From: Diaphorobacter sp. HDW4A
Lineage (GTDB): Bacteria; Pseudomonadota; Gammaproteobacteria; Burkholderiales; Burkholderiaceae_C
NCBI RefSeq assembly: GCF_011305995.1
Contig: NZ_CP049910.1
Span: forward strand, 5,346,501 to 5,410,500
Direction: 5' to 3'
DNA: 64,000 bases
Shown here: positions 35,791 to 43,840 of the stretch, piece after piece
Layout of the letters: each line of letters starts with the position of its first letter
Numbering within the stretch: position 1 is the stretch's first letter
Notes under the pieces: model-generated
The model's input: only the letters and a program-made list of their open reading frames with translations
Told to the model about the DNA's origin: nothing
The model's database searches: none
Program-made: the position numbers and the translations under genes

Positions 35791-36323
35791 TGATTGACGG
35801 GACTGTGCGCCCGCTGCGGCTTGGTGATTTGCCGGGCTTGCTGCGGGTGCAGCGCGCCTGCTATGGCGAGGCTTATGTCGAGGGCGCGGATGTGTTCTCG
35901 CGGCGCATTGCGAGTGCGGCCCATTGCTCGCTGGTGCTCGAAACCGAAGGCGTGGTGTGCGCTTATCTCGCCGCTTATCGCAGCTGCATCGGCAAGGTCA
36001 CGCCGTTGCATGGGGACTTTGGCGTGGTGAGCGCGCCGGATACGCTGTATCTGCATGACATGGCCGTGCATCCCGAATATGTGGGGCAGGGGCTGGCGCA
36101 TCTTCTGTTGCAGCGCATGCGGGAGATCGCACGCGATGCGCAATTGCCTTATTCCGGATTGGTGTCCGTGCAAGGATCGCAATCCTATTGGGCGCGACAG
36201 GGTTACGTGCTGCACCCGTTGACCGATCTTCAACAGCAGCAATGTCTCGCCAGCTACGGCGATGATGCTGTTTATATGCTTGCTGGGTTGGGTTTTACGA
36301 CGCCTTTGGCTTCGATTAGTTGA
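35790..36323 (+). CDS. GNAT-family N-acetyltransferase
   Basis: A 177-residue acetyltransferase of unknown target. The GNAT fold is shown by VRPLRLGDLPGLLRVQRACY at the start, the beta-4 segment LYLHDMAVHPEYVGQGLAHL with an acetyl-CoA loop of Q/R-x-x-G-x-A type, and SYWARQGYV near the C terminus. Start: the ATG at 35790 shares its A with the riboflavin synthase stop (TGATG), so translation is coupled. The last dozen or so residues (GFTTPLASIS and the stop) are encoded inside the left flank of repeat copy 4. The original C terminus may have been altered by the repeat. Confidence 0.85.
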   Translation: MIDGTVRPLRLGDLPGLLRVQRACYGEAYVEGADVFSRRIASAAHCSLVLETEGVVCAYLAAYRSCIGKVTPLHGDFGVVSAPDTLYLHDMAVHPEYVGQGLAHLLLQRMREIARDAQLPYSGLVSVQGSQSYWARQGYVLHPLTDLQQQQCLASYGDDAVYMLAGLGFTTPLASIS

Positions 36324-36427
36324 TCGTTTTGAGGCGGCAATACAGCCCTTGATACTTTGTTGCAGAGCCTTGCCGTATCGACATACTGTCTGCGGCTCTG
36401 CGTCGCGTCTCAAGGGCTGTATTGCCG
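36288..36427 (+). repeat. Dispersed palindromic repeat, copy 4 of 4 (extended)
   Basis: The core 36335-36427 has a perfect 18-bp outer stem. Relative to copy 3, CCCCTCA/TGAGGGG becomes CCCTTGA/TCAAGGG, the tip GTAC/GTAC becomes GTAT/ATAC, and the inner stem becomes GCAGAGCC/GGCTCTGC; all are paired changes. The left flank matches copy 3 and overlaps the 3' end of the GNAT gene. It lies between convergent genes. Confidence 0.85.
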
Positions 36428-36516
36428 TTGTGGGGAGAGATCAAGTGCTCTGAACTCTTCATGATGTGTCGTTTGAAGAGTCATCGGTTTTTCTCCTTCC
36501 CCTGTTTTTTCCTGTC

Positions 36517-38988
36517 TTACGGCGTCAGCGTGATTCTTTCCTTGGTGACTTTCTCCACCGCGTTGCGCGAATAGGTCAGGGGAAAGTACTTGCCTTCGGC
36601 CCAGGTGCTGGCCAGATCGCGGTAATGCGGGCTGGCCGGGTTGCCCGACTGGCCGGGGGTGTTGACCACGCGTGAGGCGTCCCATTGGCCTACGTCGACG
36701 ACCATGCGGAACGATGCGCCGGAGGTGAGCTGGTAGGTGTCGGGGTTGTAGCTCGTGGCCATGGGCGTAGCCCATGAGCCGCCTACGCCGCCTGCGCCCA
36801 CGTTCAGGCGCTTCTTGGTGGCGTCGTCGACCACGCCTGCGAGGGGGTGGACGAAGTTGGCCTGGTGCAGCGTGCCCCAGCTCCATTTGAGCGCATCGGC
36901 GCCTCGCTTGTCCTGCATCCATTGCATGGCGGGGGCGATGGACGAGAGCAGCAGCTTGTCGCGGTCGGCGGGGCTCATCCAGCCTTGCGGGTTTTCGAGC
37001 ACGGCGATCATGCGGGTGGCGCTGGTGTCCTTGGCGAAGGCGCGTTCGTTGGGTGCGAGCAGCTTGTCGCTCACCGCCTTCTTGAGCGTCGCGTTGCTCC
37101 ATACTTCGTAGAGTGCGGCGGCCGGACTGTTGGCGGACATGGTGCCATTCCAGTTTTTGAGCAGCGTCAGGCCCTCGGCGATCTGGCCGTCGTCGCTCTC
37201 CAGCGGCGCGAGCAGCTTGAGCAGGCGCTGTGCGGGCACAGCGACGATGTCGGTCTGCCAGGCTTCTGAGTCGGCCACGGTGAGCTTCTTTCCATCCTTG
37301 GCTGCCTGCTGGAACAGGGCATGCAGGCGCTGCGCGCGCGCCGAATCGCTCCATTCGTAGCCGATGCCCTTCTGGTACAGCGGATGATCGGGCGGCACGT
37401 TGTTCTCGTTGGCCGTCACCACATAGCCGCGCTTCGGGTTGTATTCCCATGGCAGCTCATCGCCGTTGCGGTAGCCCGACCATTCATAGCGGCCGTCCCC
37501 GGGCACGGGCATGAGGCCGTCCCAGTTGATACGGATAGGAGTGAGTCCGCCGGGAATCCAGCCGATGTTGCCACTGCTGTCGGCATAGACCTGGTTCTCG
37601 CCGGGCGCGCCCCAGCGGTTCATCGCGGCGCGGAACTGGTCGAAATTCTGGGCGCGCATGTAGTCCATCGATCCGAAGTACGGCGCCATGCCGTAGTCCA
37701 GCCACGCGGCGCGCAGCGCATAGGCGCGGCCCTTGGTGGTGACCAGCACCGGGCCGTGGCGGGTGTACCAGTTGTCGACCTTGCGCGGCGCGTTCTCGCC
37801 CTTGACGACGATGAGCTCGGTCACCTTGGTCATTGGCTCCCAGCGGCCCTGGTACTTGTATTCGCGCTCGTTGGTACGGAAGGTCTCGTAGACGTAGAGG
37901 TCCTCCTGATCCATGTAGAAGCGTGTCAGCCCGAACGCGATGCGGCCATTGTGGCCGATGGAGATGCCCGGCAGAAACGGCTCGCCCGCGCCGATCACGT
38001 CCATGCCCGGCGCCGAGATGTGCGAGATGTAGCGCAGGCTGGGTGCGCCATGCGCGCGGTGCGGATCGTTGGCGAGGATGGGGCGGCCCGTTGTCGTCAT
38101 CGATGGCGCGATGGTCCAGTTGTTGCTGCCGTAGCTGGCCATGGTGTTGGCGTCGGCCACGTTCAATGTGGAGGCGGAGAGGTCCAGCAACTGTTCGGGC
38201 GTGGTGTTCGCCGCGAGCACCTTGACGTTGTCCTTGGTGAACTTGGGGCTTGCGGTGGCGAGCGCATAGGCGGCCTTGAGCTCCTTGCCCGGCAGGCCGC
38301 AGACATTGAGGCCGTCGGGCACCTGCGGCTTCACGTCTGGCACCAGCTCGCGGCGCAGCCAATCGACGCGCGCGCCGTTGGACTTGCCGTCGCAGAAGGC
38401 CTGGGCGCGGTCCACCTCGCTGGTGAAATTGAGCGTGAGGCCATGGTGGCGGATGCGCACGATATCTTCCGCCGCCCATTGCGCGGGCTGGTAGCCGAGC
38501 AGTTTGAATTCATCCGGCAGCAGCGCGGGATCTCCCTTGACCTCGGCAACGTAGGCGTTCACTCCGGCAACGAAGGCCTCGGCCACGCGTTTGGAATCGG
38601 AGCCGTAGGCCAGCCATTCGCGGTACATGTCGCCACGGAACAGCACGGCGCGCGCGGCCTTGTCGCTGTCCACCCACGAGGCGCCGAAATCCGCCGCCAT
38701 TTCGCCGAGCCCACGCTTGCGCCACAAGTCCATCTGCCACAGCCGGTCACGCGCGGCCATGTAGCCCTGGGCGATGAAGGCATCGTACGTCGATGCGGCA
38801 TAGATGTGCGGCACGCCCCATTGGTCGATCAGCACCTCGGCGGGCCTCTCGAGCGCTGTCAGCTTGGCCTGCCGGGTGTTGGTGGACGTTGAGATCGAGC
38901 TACAACCCGTGACGGCGAGGACCACCGCGAGCAGGGCGGCGAGTCGCGGCGGGTGCATGGTGAAGGGGGGCGCGGGATGGCGTTGCAT
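36517..38988 (-). CDS. Penicillin-acylase-family N-terminal nucleophile amidase, lipoprotein
   Basis: An 823-residue precursor of the Ntn-hydrolase acylase family (penicillin G acylase, PvdQ/QuiP-type AHL acylases, aculeacin acylase). The signal ends in a lipobox (AVTGC, Cys29), so the protein is probably anchored in the periplasm. The alpha part (about 40-270) starts DQWGVPHIYA. The spacer ends at Gly287, and self-cleavage would expose Ser288 of SYGSNNW as nucleophile. The beta part has NDPHRAHGAPSLRY, GISIGHNGRIAFGLT and NRWGAPGENQVYAD. Such enzymes hydrolyse amides, including beta-lactams and acyl-homoserine lactones; the substrate is not visible here. Start: the ATG at 38988 has a strong AAGGAGA site; a longer frame to 39627 runs antisense through the Nudix gene. 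It is monocistronic and convergent with the GNAT gene. Confidence 0.92.
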   Translation of the reverse strand: MQRHPAPPFTMHPPRLAALLAVVLAVTGCSSISTSTNTRQAKLTALERPAEVLIDQWGVPHIYAASTYDAFIAQGYMAARDRLWQMDLWRKRGLGEMAADFGASWVDSDKAARAVLFRGDMYREWLAYGSDSKRVAEAFVAGVNAYVAEVKGDPALLPDEFKLLGYQPAQWAAEDIVRIRHHGLTLNFTSEVDRAQAFCDGKSNGARVDWLRRELVPDVKPQVPDGLNVCGLPGKELKAAYALATASPKFTKDNVKVLAANTTPEQLLDLSASTLNVADANTMASYGSNNWTIAPSMTTTGRPILANDPHRAHGAPSLRYISHISAPGMDVIGAGEPFLPGISIGHNGRIAFGLTRFYMDQEDLYVYETFRTNEREYKYQGRWEPMTKVTELIVVKGENAPRKVDNWYTRHGPVLVTTKGRAYALRAAWLDYGMAPYFGSMDYMRAQNFDQFRAAMNRWGAPGENQVYADSSGNIGWIPGGLTPIRINWDGLMPVPGDGRYEWSGYRNGDELPWEYNPKRGYVVTANENNVPPDHPLYQKGIGYEWSDSARAQRLHALFQQAAKDGKKLTVADSEAWQTDIVAVPAQRLLKLLAPLESDDGQIAEGLTLLKNWNGTMSANSPAAALYEVWSNATLKKAVSDKLLAPNERAFAKDTSATRMIAVLENPQGWMSPADRDKLLLSSIAPAMQWMQDKRGADALKWSWGTLHQANFVHPLAGVVDDATKKRLNVGAGGVGGSWATPMATSYNPDTYQLTSGASFRMVVDVGQWDASRVVNTPGQSGNPASPHYRDLASTWAEGKYFPLTYSRNAVEKVTKERITLTP

Positions 38989-39168
38989 GGGAGTCTCCTT
39001 GGTGTGATGTCGCTGTCTGGTGAGCGACTGATCGCCGTTGTAAGGCGGAACCATGCTCCAATGCGCGCCGCTGGCAAGAAATACGGGTTTGCGCGGCAAT
39101 TTGTTATCAAGTGTGTGTTTCCATACATGCCTCCGGGGCTTGTAAATCACCCCAGCCATAATGCGCGC

Positions 39169-39654
39169 ATGCCAAATCGCTGGAAGCCCAACGTTACCGC
39201 AGCAGCCGTCATTGAGCGTGATGGTCATTTCTTGTTGATTGAAGAGGACACCGCTGATGGTCTGCGCCTGAACAATCCCGCTGGACATCTCGACCCCGGC
39301 GAATCGCCTGTGCAGGCCTGCGTTCGCGAGGTGCTGGAGGAGACGGGCTACGACTTCGTGCCCGAAGCTCTTGTAGGCATCTACATGAACCGCTTCGTGC
39401 GCACTCGTACCGGCGACGACATCACCTATATGCGCTTTGCGTTCTGCGGCAAGGTGGGTGTTCATCACGAATGGCGATCCCTTGACGACGGCATCGTGCG
39501 CACCGTGTGGATGACACTCGATGAGATCAAGTTCACCCGGGCGCGGCACCGCAGCCCGTTCGTGGTCCAGAACATCGAGGACTACCTGAACGGCCAGCGC
39601 TACCCGCTCGAAATGGTCCACACGCACGACAGCGTCTACAAGTCACCTACCTGA
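39169..39654 (+). CDS. Nudix hydrolase (NudJ-like)
   Basis: A 161-residue Nudix enzyme. The complete Nudix box is GHLDPGESPVQACVREVL followed by EETGYDF, including the metal-binding REVLEE. NudJ-type enzymes remove phosphate from nucleoside di/triphosphates and thiamine-pyrophosphate precursors; the opening RWKPNVTAAAVIERDGHFLL and a mid-region RFAFCGKV suit that branch. Start: ATG at 39169; a nearby upstream ATG at 39161 is out of frame. It diverges from the acylase gene (180-base gap) and converges on the LysR gene 7 bases away. Confidence 0.88.
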   Translation: MPNRWKPNVTAAAVIERDGHFLLIEEDTADGLRLNNPAGHLDPGESPVQACVREVLEETGYDFVPEALVGIYMNRFVRTRTGDDITYMRFAFCGKVGVHHEWRSLDDGIVRTVWMTLDEIKFTRARHRSPFVVQNIEDYLNGQRYPLEMVHTHDSVYKSPT

Positions 39655-39661
39655 ATTTCGA

Positions 39662-40609
39662 TCAGCTGGCCTGCTTGAGCAGCCAGCCTAGCAGCAGTGC
39701 GTGCACGCTGTCGGGTGCCGCCGCAGCGGGCGCGAGCAGGCAGTAACGTGAGCCATCCTCGACAAAGCCGAGCGGCGCGCTGAGCACGCCGCTTTGCAGA
39801 TCGTCCCTTACCAGCTCCTCGGGCCCGATGGCGACGCCAAGGCCTGCAATCGCTGCCTGCAGGCTGAAATAGAAGTGCTCGTAGACCTGCGAATTTGCCT
39901 GCGCCCTGGTCTGCGGTGGCAGCGCCTGCCTGCTGATCTGCGACCAGGTGCGCCAAGCGTCCGACCGGGTGCGCGTGTGCAGCAGCGGCGCGTTGGTGCG
40001 CAGCAGCTGCTTCTGCGTGAACCAGCGTGCCACCTGCTCGGTGCGGCAGACCGGACCGATGCGTTCGGCGAAAAGCACATCCGCATGCATGGCGGACGGC
40101 GGCCATGCGAAATCGTCGCGGCGAATCGCGAGATCGATGCCTCCACTGAACGAGAACGCACCACCACCCGCAACCAGATGCACCTGCGCGTGCGGATGCG
40201 ACTTTGCCAGCTTGCGCAGAAACACCGGCCAGCGCGGCAGCAGCCAGCGCATGAGCAGCGTCGGCTCGCACGACAGTGTGAGTCGCTGCCCATCGGCCGC
40301 GCTCGCGCGCAGCCGCTGGCAGGCGCTGCGCATGCGCTCCATGCCCTCCCGCACGGCGGTCGCCAGCTCGCGTCCCGCATCGGTGAGGAAAACACGCCGA
40401 CTGCGACGCTCGAACAGCGCGATGCCAAGATCCTCTTCGAGCGCACGAACGGCCCGGCTGATCGCGCCATGCGTCAGATGCAGCTCATCGGCTGCGCGCC
40501 CGAAATGCTCGAGCCGCGCAGCCATCTCGAAGCAGCGAAGTGCATTCAGCGACGGCATGCGCTGAGCCAACATTGGTGAGTCCAACTCACCATCATGGTC
40601 AGAATTCAT
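39662..40609 (-). CDS. LysR-family regulator (GcvA-like)
   Basis: A 315-residue LysR protein. The helix-turn-helix lies at about 18-77 (SLNALRCFEMAARLEHFGRA, then ADELHLTHGAISRAVRALE), in the GcvA/TrpI-like style. The effector domain (about 105-300) has GIDLAIRRDDFAWPP and IAGLGVAIGPEELV. Start: ATG at 40609; the much longer frame to 41224 is antisense to the exporter gene and rejected. It diverges from a LysE/RhtB exporter gene with 66 bases between starts, the classic LysG-LysE type arrangement. It probably induces the exporter when an amino acid accumulates. Confidence 0.9.
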   Translation of the reverse strand: MNSDHDGELDSPMLAQRMPSLNALRCFEMAARLEHFGRAADELHLTHGAISRAVRALEEDLGIALFERRSRRVFLTDAGRELATAVREGMERMRSACQRLRASAADGQRLTLSCEPTLLMRWLLPRWPVFLRKLAKSHPHAQVHLVAGGGAFSFSGGIDLAIRRDDFAWPPSAMHADVLFAERIGPVCRTEQVARWFTQKQLLRTNAPLLHTRTRSDAWRTWSQISRQALPPQTRAQANSQVYEHFYFSLQAAIAGLGVAIGPEELVRDDLQSGVLSAPLGFVEDGSRYCLLAPAAAAPDSVHALLLGWLLKQAS

Positions 40610-40675
40610 CGTTTGATTGTGCACCCTGTCACTCATACGATCCAGTCGTCTAACAAACAAGAGAAGAGTTGCGCG

Positions 40676-41296
40676 ATGAATGCATGGTTCACTGTCATCA
40701 CCATCACCATCACCACACTGGCGGTGATCAGCCCGGGGCCGGATTTCGCGATGGTCTCGCGCAACGCGCTGATGCTCTCGCGACGCGCGGGCGTGCTCAC
40801 CGCGCTGGGCATCGCTCTCGGAGTCTGGGTGCATGTGACCTACACGCTGCTCGGTGTGGGGCTGCTCATGCAGCAGTCGCTGCTGCTGTTCAACATCGTG
40901 AAGCTGCTGGGTGCGCTGTATCTGATCTACATCGGTGTGCAGATGCTGCGTGCCCAACCTGGCGCGAAGTTGCCGCAGAAAGTCACCCAGCCGCCCTCGG
41001 ACTGGGCGGCGCTGCGCACCGGCTTTCTCACCAATGCGCTGAATCCCAAGACCACGGTGTTCGTCGTAAGCCTGTTCATGCAGGTGGTACAGCCCGCCAC
41101 GCCGCTGGGCGTGCAGTTGGCCTACGGCAGCTTCATCTCGGTGGCCCACCTGCTCTGGTTCGCGGTGGTGGCCTGCTGCTTCTCCGCCGCCTCGGTGCGC
41201 GAGCGGCTGTTGGCGGTGCGGCACTGGATCGACCGGGTGTTCGGGGCCGTGCTCGTGAGCCTTGGGTTGGCGCTGGCGGTCTCGCGCAACACATGA
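40676..41296 (+). CDS. LysE/RhtB-family amino acid exporter
   Basis: A 206-residue inner-membrane exporter with five or six predicted helices. The RhtB signature ISPGPDFAMVSRNALMLSRR is complete, followed by LGIALGVWVHVTYTLLG and FLTNALNPKTTVFV. The family exports amino acids such as threonine, homoserine, lysine or leucine. Start: ATG at 40676 after GAGAAGAG. The divergent LysR gene is its likely regulator. The substrate cannot be told from sequence alone. Confidence 0.92.
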   Translation: MNAWFTVITITITTLAVISPGPDFAMVSRNALMLSRRAGVLTALGIALGVWVHVTYTLLGVGLLMQQSLLLFNIVKLLGALYLIYIGVQMLRAQPGAKLPQKVTQPPSDWAALRTGFLTNALNPKTTVFVVSLFMQVVQPATPLGVQLAYGSFISVAHLLWFAVVACCFSAASVRERLLAVRHWIDRVFGAVLVSLGLALAVSRNT

Positions 41297-41348
41297 ATCG
41301 GGTAGACCGGCACTGAGGCTCCGATCTACCTCATGCGATACAAACTTC

Positions 41349-41966
41349 TTATGCCGAAGTGTCCGGGAAGATCGGCTCGCCCAGATTCAGCATCAAGCGA
41401 TTGGCCCAGGCGAAGATCGCGTCGGAGTGCAGCAGGTCCAGCACTTCGCCGTCGTTCAGGCCTTGGGCTTTCAGCGCATCGATGTCAGCGGCGGCCAGCT
41501 CGGCAGGCTTCTCGGTGATCTTCACCGAGAACTCGCTGATTGCCTTTTCACGCGCCGTCGTTCCGGCCGTGCGTGGTTCGTCGAACACCTGCTCGATCAC
41601 GTCGGCGCGCTTGGCGAGCTGCTCGAAGCGTTGCGCGTGCACCGACGCGCAGTACACGCAGCCGTTGATGCGCGAGACCACGGTCGCACCCAGTTCGCGC
41701 TCGGCGCGCGAAAGGCCGCCGGGTGCATACATGATGGCGTTGAACGCGGTCGAGCGCTGGCGCAGGATCTCGGCCTGGTGCACAAGGAACAGGTAGTAGT
41801 CGCTGGTCTTGGCTTTGGGGTGGCTTTCCTCCAACACAGCGATCTGCGCGGGCGTGGCCTTGTCGATTTCCACGACGTCAAGCCACGCATCCCATTCGAG
41901 CGATTCGTTGGTGAAACCGTGCGACTGGATCAGCTTGGCGGGTTTGAAAACGGCGGGCGTGCTCAT
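41349..41966 (-). CDS. AhpD-like CMD-domain peroxidase-related protein
   Basis: A 205-residue protein of the carboxymuconolactone decarboxylase/AhpD fold. The redox pair and proton-relay His are present: GCVYCASVHAQRF with Cys103, Cys106 and His110. AhpD-type proteins use a CxxC dithiol to reduce peroxides or their partners. It is the last gene of a ten-gene operon, and its ATG overlaps the stop of a second CMD gene. As I recall, TIGRFAM models describe this pair beside the same type of ABC transporter (the Avi_7169/Avi_7170 type). The actual oxidant or substrate is unknown. Confidence 0.87.
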   Translation of the reverse strand: MSTPAVFKPAKLIQSHGFTNESLEWDAWLDVVEIDKATPAQIAVLEESHPKAKTSDYYLFLVHQAEILRQRSTAFNAIMYAPGGLSRAERELGATVVSRINGCVYCASVHAQRFEQLAKRADVIEQVFDEPRTAGTTAREKAISEFSVKITEKPAELAAADIDALKAQGLNDGEVLDLLHSDAIFAWANRLMLNLGEPIFPDTSA

Positions 41967-42505
41967 GCGTGGGCCTCCTCTTGTTCAGATGCCTTCATCG
42001 CCTTGAGACCGGCGACGAGGCGAACTTGGTACGACAGGAAAGCGATCAGCTGCGACAGCGCGACCACGGCGGGCGTGCTCATGCTGGCGGCGGGCAGCGC
42101 GAGCAGCGCGGCCTTGTCGCCTTCCACGGGGTCTTCGATCAGCGTGCGCGTGAACTGCAGCATCGCGGCCAGGCGCGTGTCGGCCACGTCCTTGGGCTCG
42201 CCACGGTCGGCGATCTCGACGAGCGCCGCATCGCAACCCACGGCGATCAGGCGCTCGCGGTAGTGCGTCGCAAGCTCCGGTGCGGGCGTGAGCCTGCAGG
42301 CGTAGAGCGCGACCAGCAGGCGCTCGGTGAGCGAGATGTCCTTGTCCAGCGATGTGTCGAACAGCGCGTCGTAGCTGCCTTGGGTGGCCGCGGCGACCTT
42401 CTCGCGCTGATGGCGCACCTCGTAGGTGCGGCTGCCGGGCTTGAGGCCAACGATGCGGTCGACGAGGTCATCGGCCACGTCGTAAGTGGTGGTTTGGTCT
42501 GCCAT
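41963..42505 (-). CDS. CMD-domain protein without the CxxC pair
   Basis: A 180-residue protein of the CMD fold in its C-terminal part (VVALSQLIAFLSYQVRLVAGLKAMK). The position of the usual CxxC is not occupied by cysteines, and the only Cys residues (LYACRLTP and AVGCDAAL) are elsewhere. It is probably a structural or catalytically different partner of the AhpD-like protein, whose gene overlaps its stop by 4 bases. Start: the ATG at 42505 is 7 bases from AGGAG; an upstream in-frame GTG at 42511 is less well placed. Confidence 0.78.
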   Translation of the reverse strand: MADQTTTYDVADDLVDRIVGLKPGSRTYEVRHQREKVAAATQGSYDALFDTSLDKDISLTERLLVALYACRLTPAPELATHYRERLIAVGCDAALVEIADRGEPKDVADTRLAAMLQFTRTLIEDPVEGDKAALLALPAASMSTPAVVALSQLIAFLSYQVRLVAGLKAMKASEQEEAHA

Positions 42506-42520
42506 GCACACGCTCCTTCT

Positions 42521-43840
42521 TCAATCTGATTGCTTGCTCTGGGCATGCGTGTTGACCGCATCGCGCAGAAACTGCAGCACGGCGGGCCAGGATTCGGCGT
42601 CGGCGCGTGCGTTGTCCTTGTTGTTGCCGCCGCTCGTGCTCACCATGCCGGAAACCGGATGCGCATACACATGCTGCGTGGTCGGCACGAACGGGAACAG
42701 GATAGAGTGGCCCGCGTCCTCGAAGTCGAGCCACTGCACCGCGTGCGGATGCTGCACCTCGGCGAGCCGGTCGCGCACGATCTGTGAGAAGGTGCTCGAC
42801 GGCCACGAGCCATCGTCCGTGCCCGAGAGCAGCATCACCGGGCCTGCGATGTTTTCTACCGGAATGCGGGCCTTGGCGATGGCCTCGGGGTCCTGCAGCG
42901 CGGTGCGCATCGCACGGTCGTGGCGATGCGGTGCGGGGCCTTCGTCGAATGGCTTCCAGCTTGCGGTGCGATTGTCTTCCCACCAGTGGCGCAGCGGTTT
43001 GCCATCGAGAAGCCAAGTCGGGCCTTCGCGGCCGACGGTCGGGTCGCAGGCGTTCTGGCCGCTGTGCACGTAAGCGCTCGGCACATAGCCGACGACGGCG
43101 TTGACCTCCTTGGGGAAGGTCGCGCCGAGCAGCAGCACCAGTTCGCCGCCGCGCGACTGGCCGCTCACCGCGACGAAGTCGTTCTTGGGCTGCACATGCT
43201 TGCGCAGCCACTGCAGGCCCTTCTGGAAGTATTCCAGCGGCGTGTTGGAGATGTAGTCCGACAGGCCGGGCGCCTTGAAGTAGGCGAGCGTCAGCGCCGC
43301 GAAGCCGCGCGATGCGTAGAGCGCCGCGCGTGGCTCGTTGAAGCCGCCGCCCGAGCCATTCAGAATCATCACCGCCGGGTGCGGACCTTCGCTCGCAGGC
43401 AGGTACAGCGTGCCGACGAGACCGTCTTCTCGCACCTCGCGGCGCGTTACGCCCTCGGCCGCCAGTCGCTGCGTGAACGTGGCAACGGCGGGTGGCTGCG
43501 GGCTGTCCTTGCCGCGCGCGCTGAGAGTGGTGACGAGCGCATCGGCCACAGGCTGGTTGAACAGCTCGCGGCTCTTCGAGTTGACGGGCGACTGCGACCA
43601 GATCAGGCCCATGCCATCGATGCCGCCGTAGCTGCCTTCGGCGGCCACGTCCTGCGTCAGGTCGATGCTGCCGCCAGGACCGGTGAGAAAGCTTGCATGG
43701 CTCTGCCACGTCACGCCGCTGCGCACCGTCTCGGCGGTGATCTCGATGAGCGCGCCGGGCTTGGCGCCGCTCACCACGATGCGCCGCGGCTCGTCGATCA
43801 GCCCGTCTGCGGGCGTGACCGTGATTTGCAGCGCACTCAT
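42521..43840 (-). CDS. Acyl-CoA thioesterase/BAAT-family alpha/beta hydrolase
   Basis: A 439-residue protein. An N-terminal beta-sandwich (about 5-125) of the acyl-CoA thioesterase/BAAT type (DEPRRIVVSGAKPGALIEIT) is followed by an alpha/beta-hydrolase (about 130-435). The nucleophile is Ser229 in VSGQSRGGE, the acid is in LSGTDDGSW and the base His in DAGHSILF. A Ser (not Cys) nucleophile points to hydrolysis of a thioester or ester rather than amino-acid conjugation. Its ATG overlaps the stop of the ABC receptor gene (TAATG), and the CMD gene starts 15 bases after it. It may cleave an ester or acyl group from the compound imported by the ABC system. Confidence 0.87.
   Translation of the reverse strand: MSALQITVTPADGLIDEPRRIVVSGAKPGALIEITAETVRSGVTWQSHASFLTGPGGSIDLTQDVAAEGSYGGIDGMGLIWSQSPVNSKSRELFNQPVADALVTTLSARGKDSPQPPAVATFTQRLAAEGVTRREVREDGLVGTLYLPASEGPHPAVMILNGSGGGFNEPRAALYASRGFAALTLAYFKAPGLSDYISNTPLEYFQKGLQWLRKHVQPKNDFVAVSGQSRGGELVLLLGATFPKEVNAVVGYVPSAYVHSGQNACDPTVGREGPTWLLDGKPLRHWWEDNRTASWKPFDEGPAPHRHDRAMRTALQDPEAIAKARIPVENIAGPVMLLSGTDDGSWPSSTFSQIVRDRLAEVQHPHAVQWLDFEDAGHSILFPFVPTTQHVYAHPVSGMVSTSGGNNKDNARADAESWPAVLQFLRDAVNTHAQSKQSD

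Noticed and set aside
37321..38892. A 523-codon open frame antisense to the acylase gene
   Set aside because: Composition is typical of an antisense shadow, while the minus-strand acylase has full catalytic motifs, a lipobox and a strong ribosome site.
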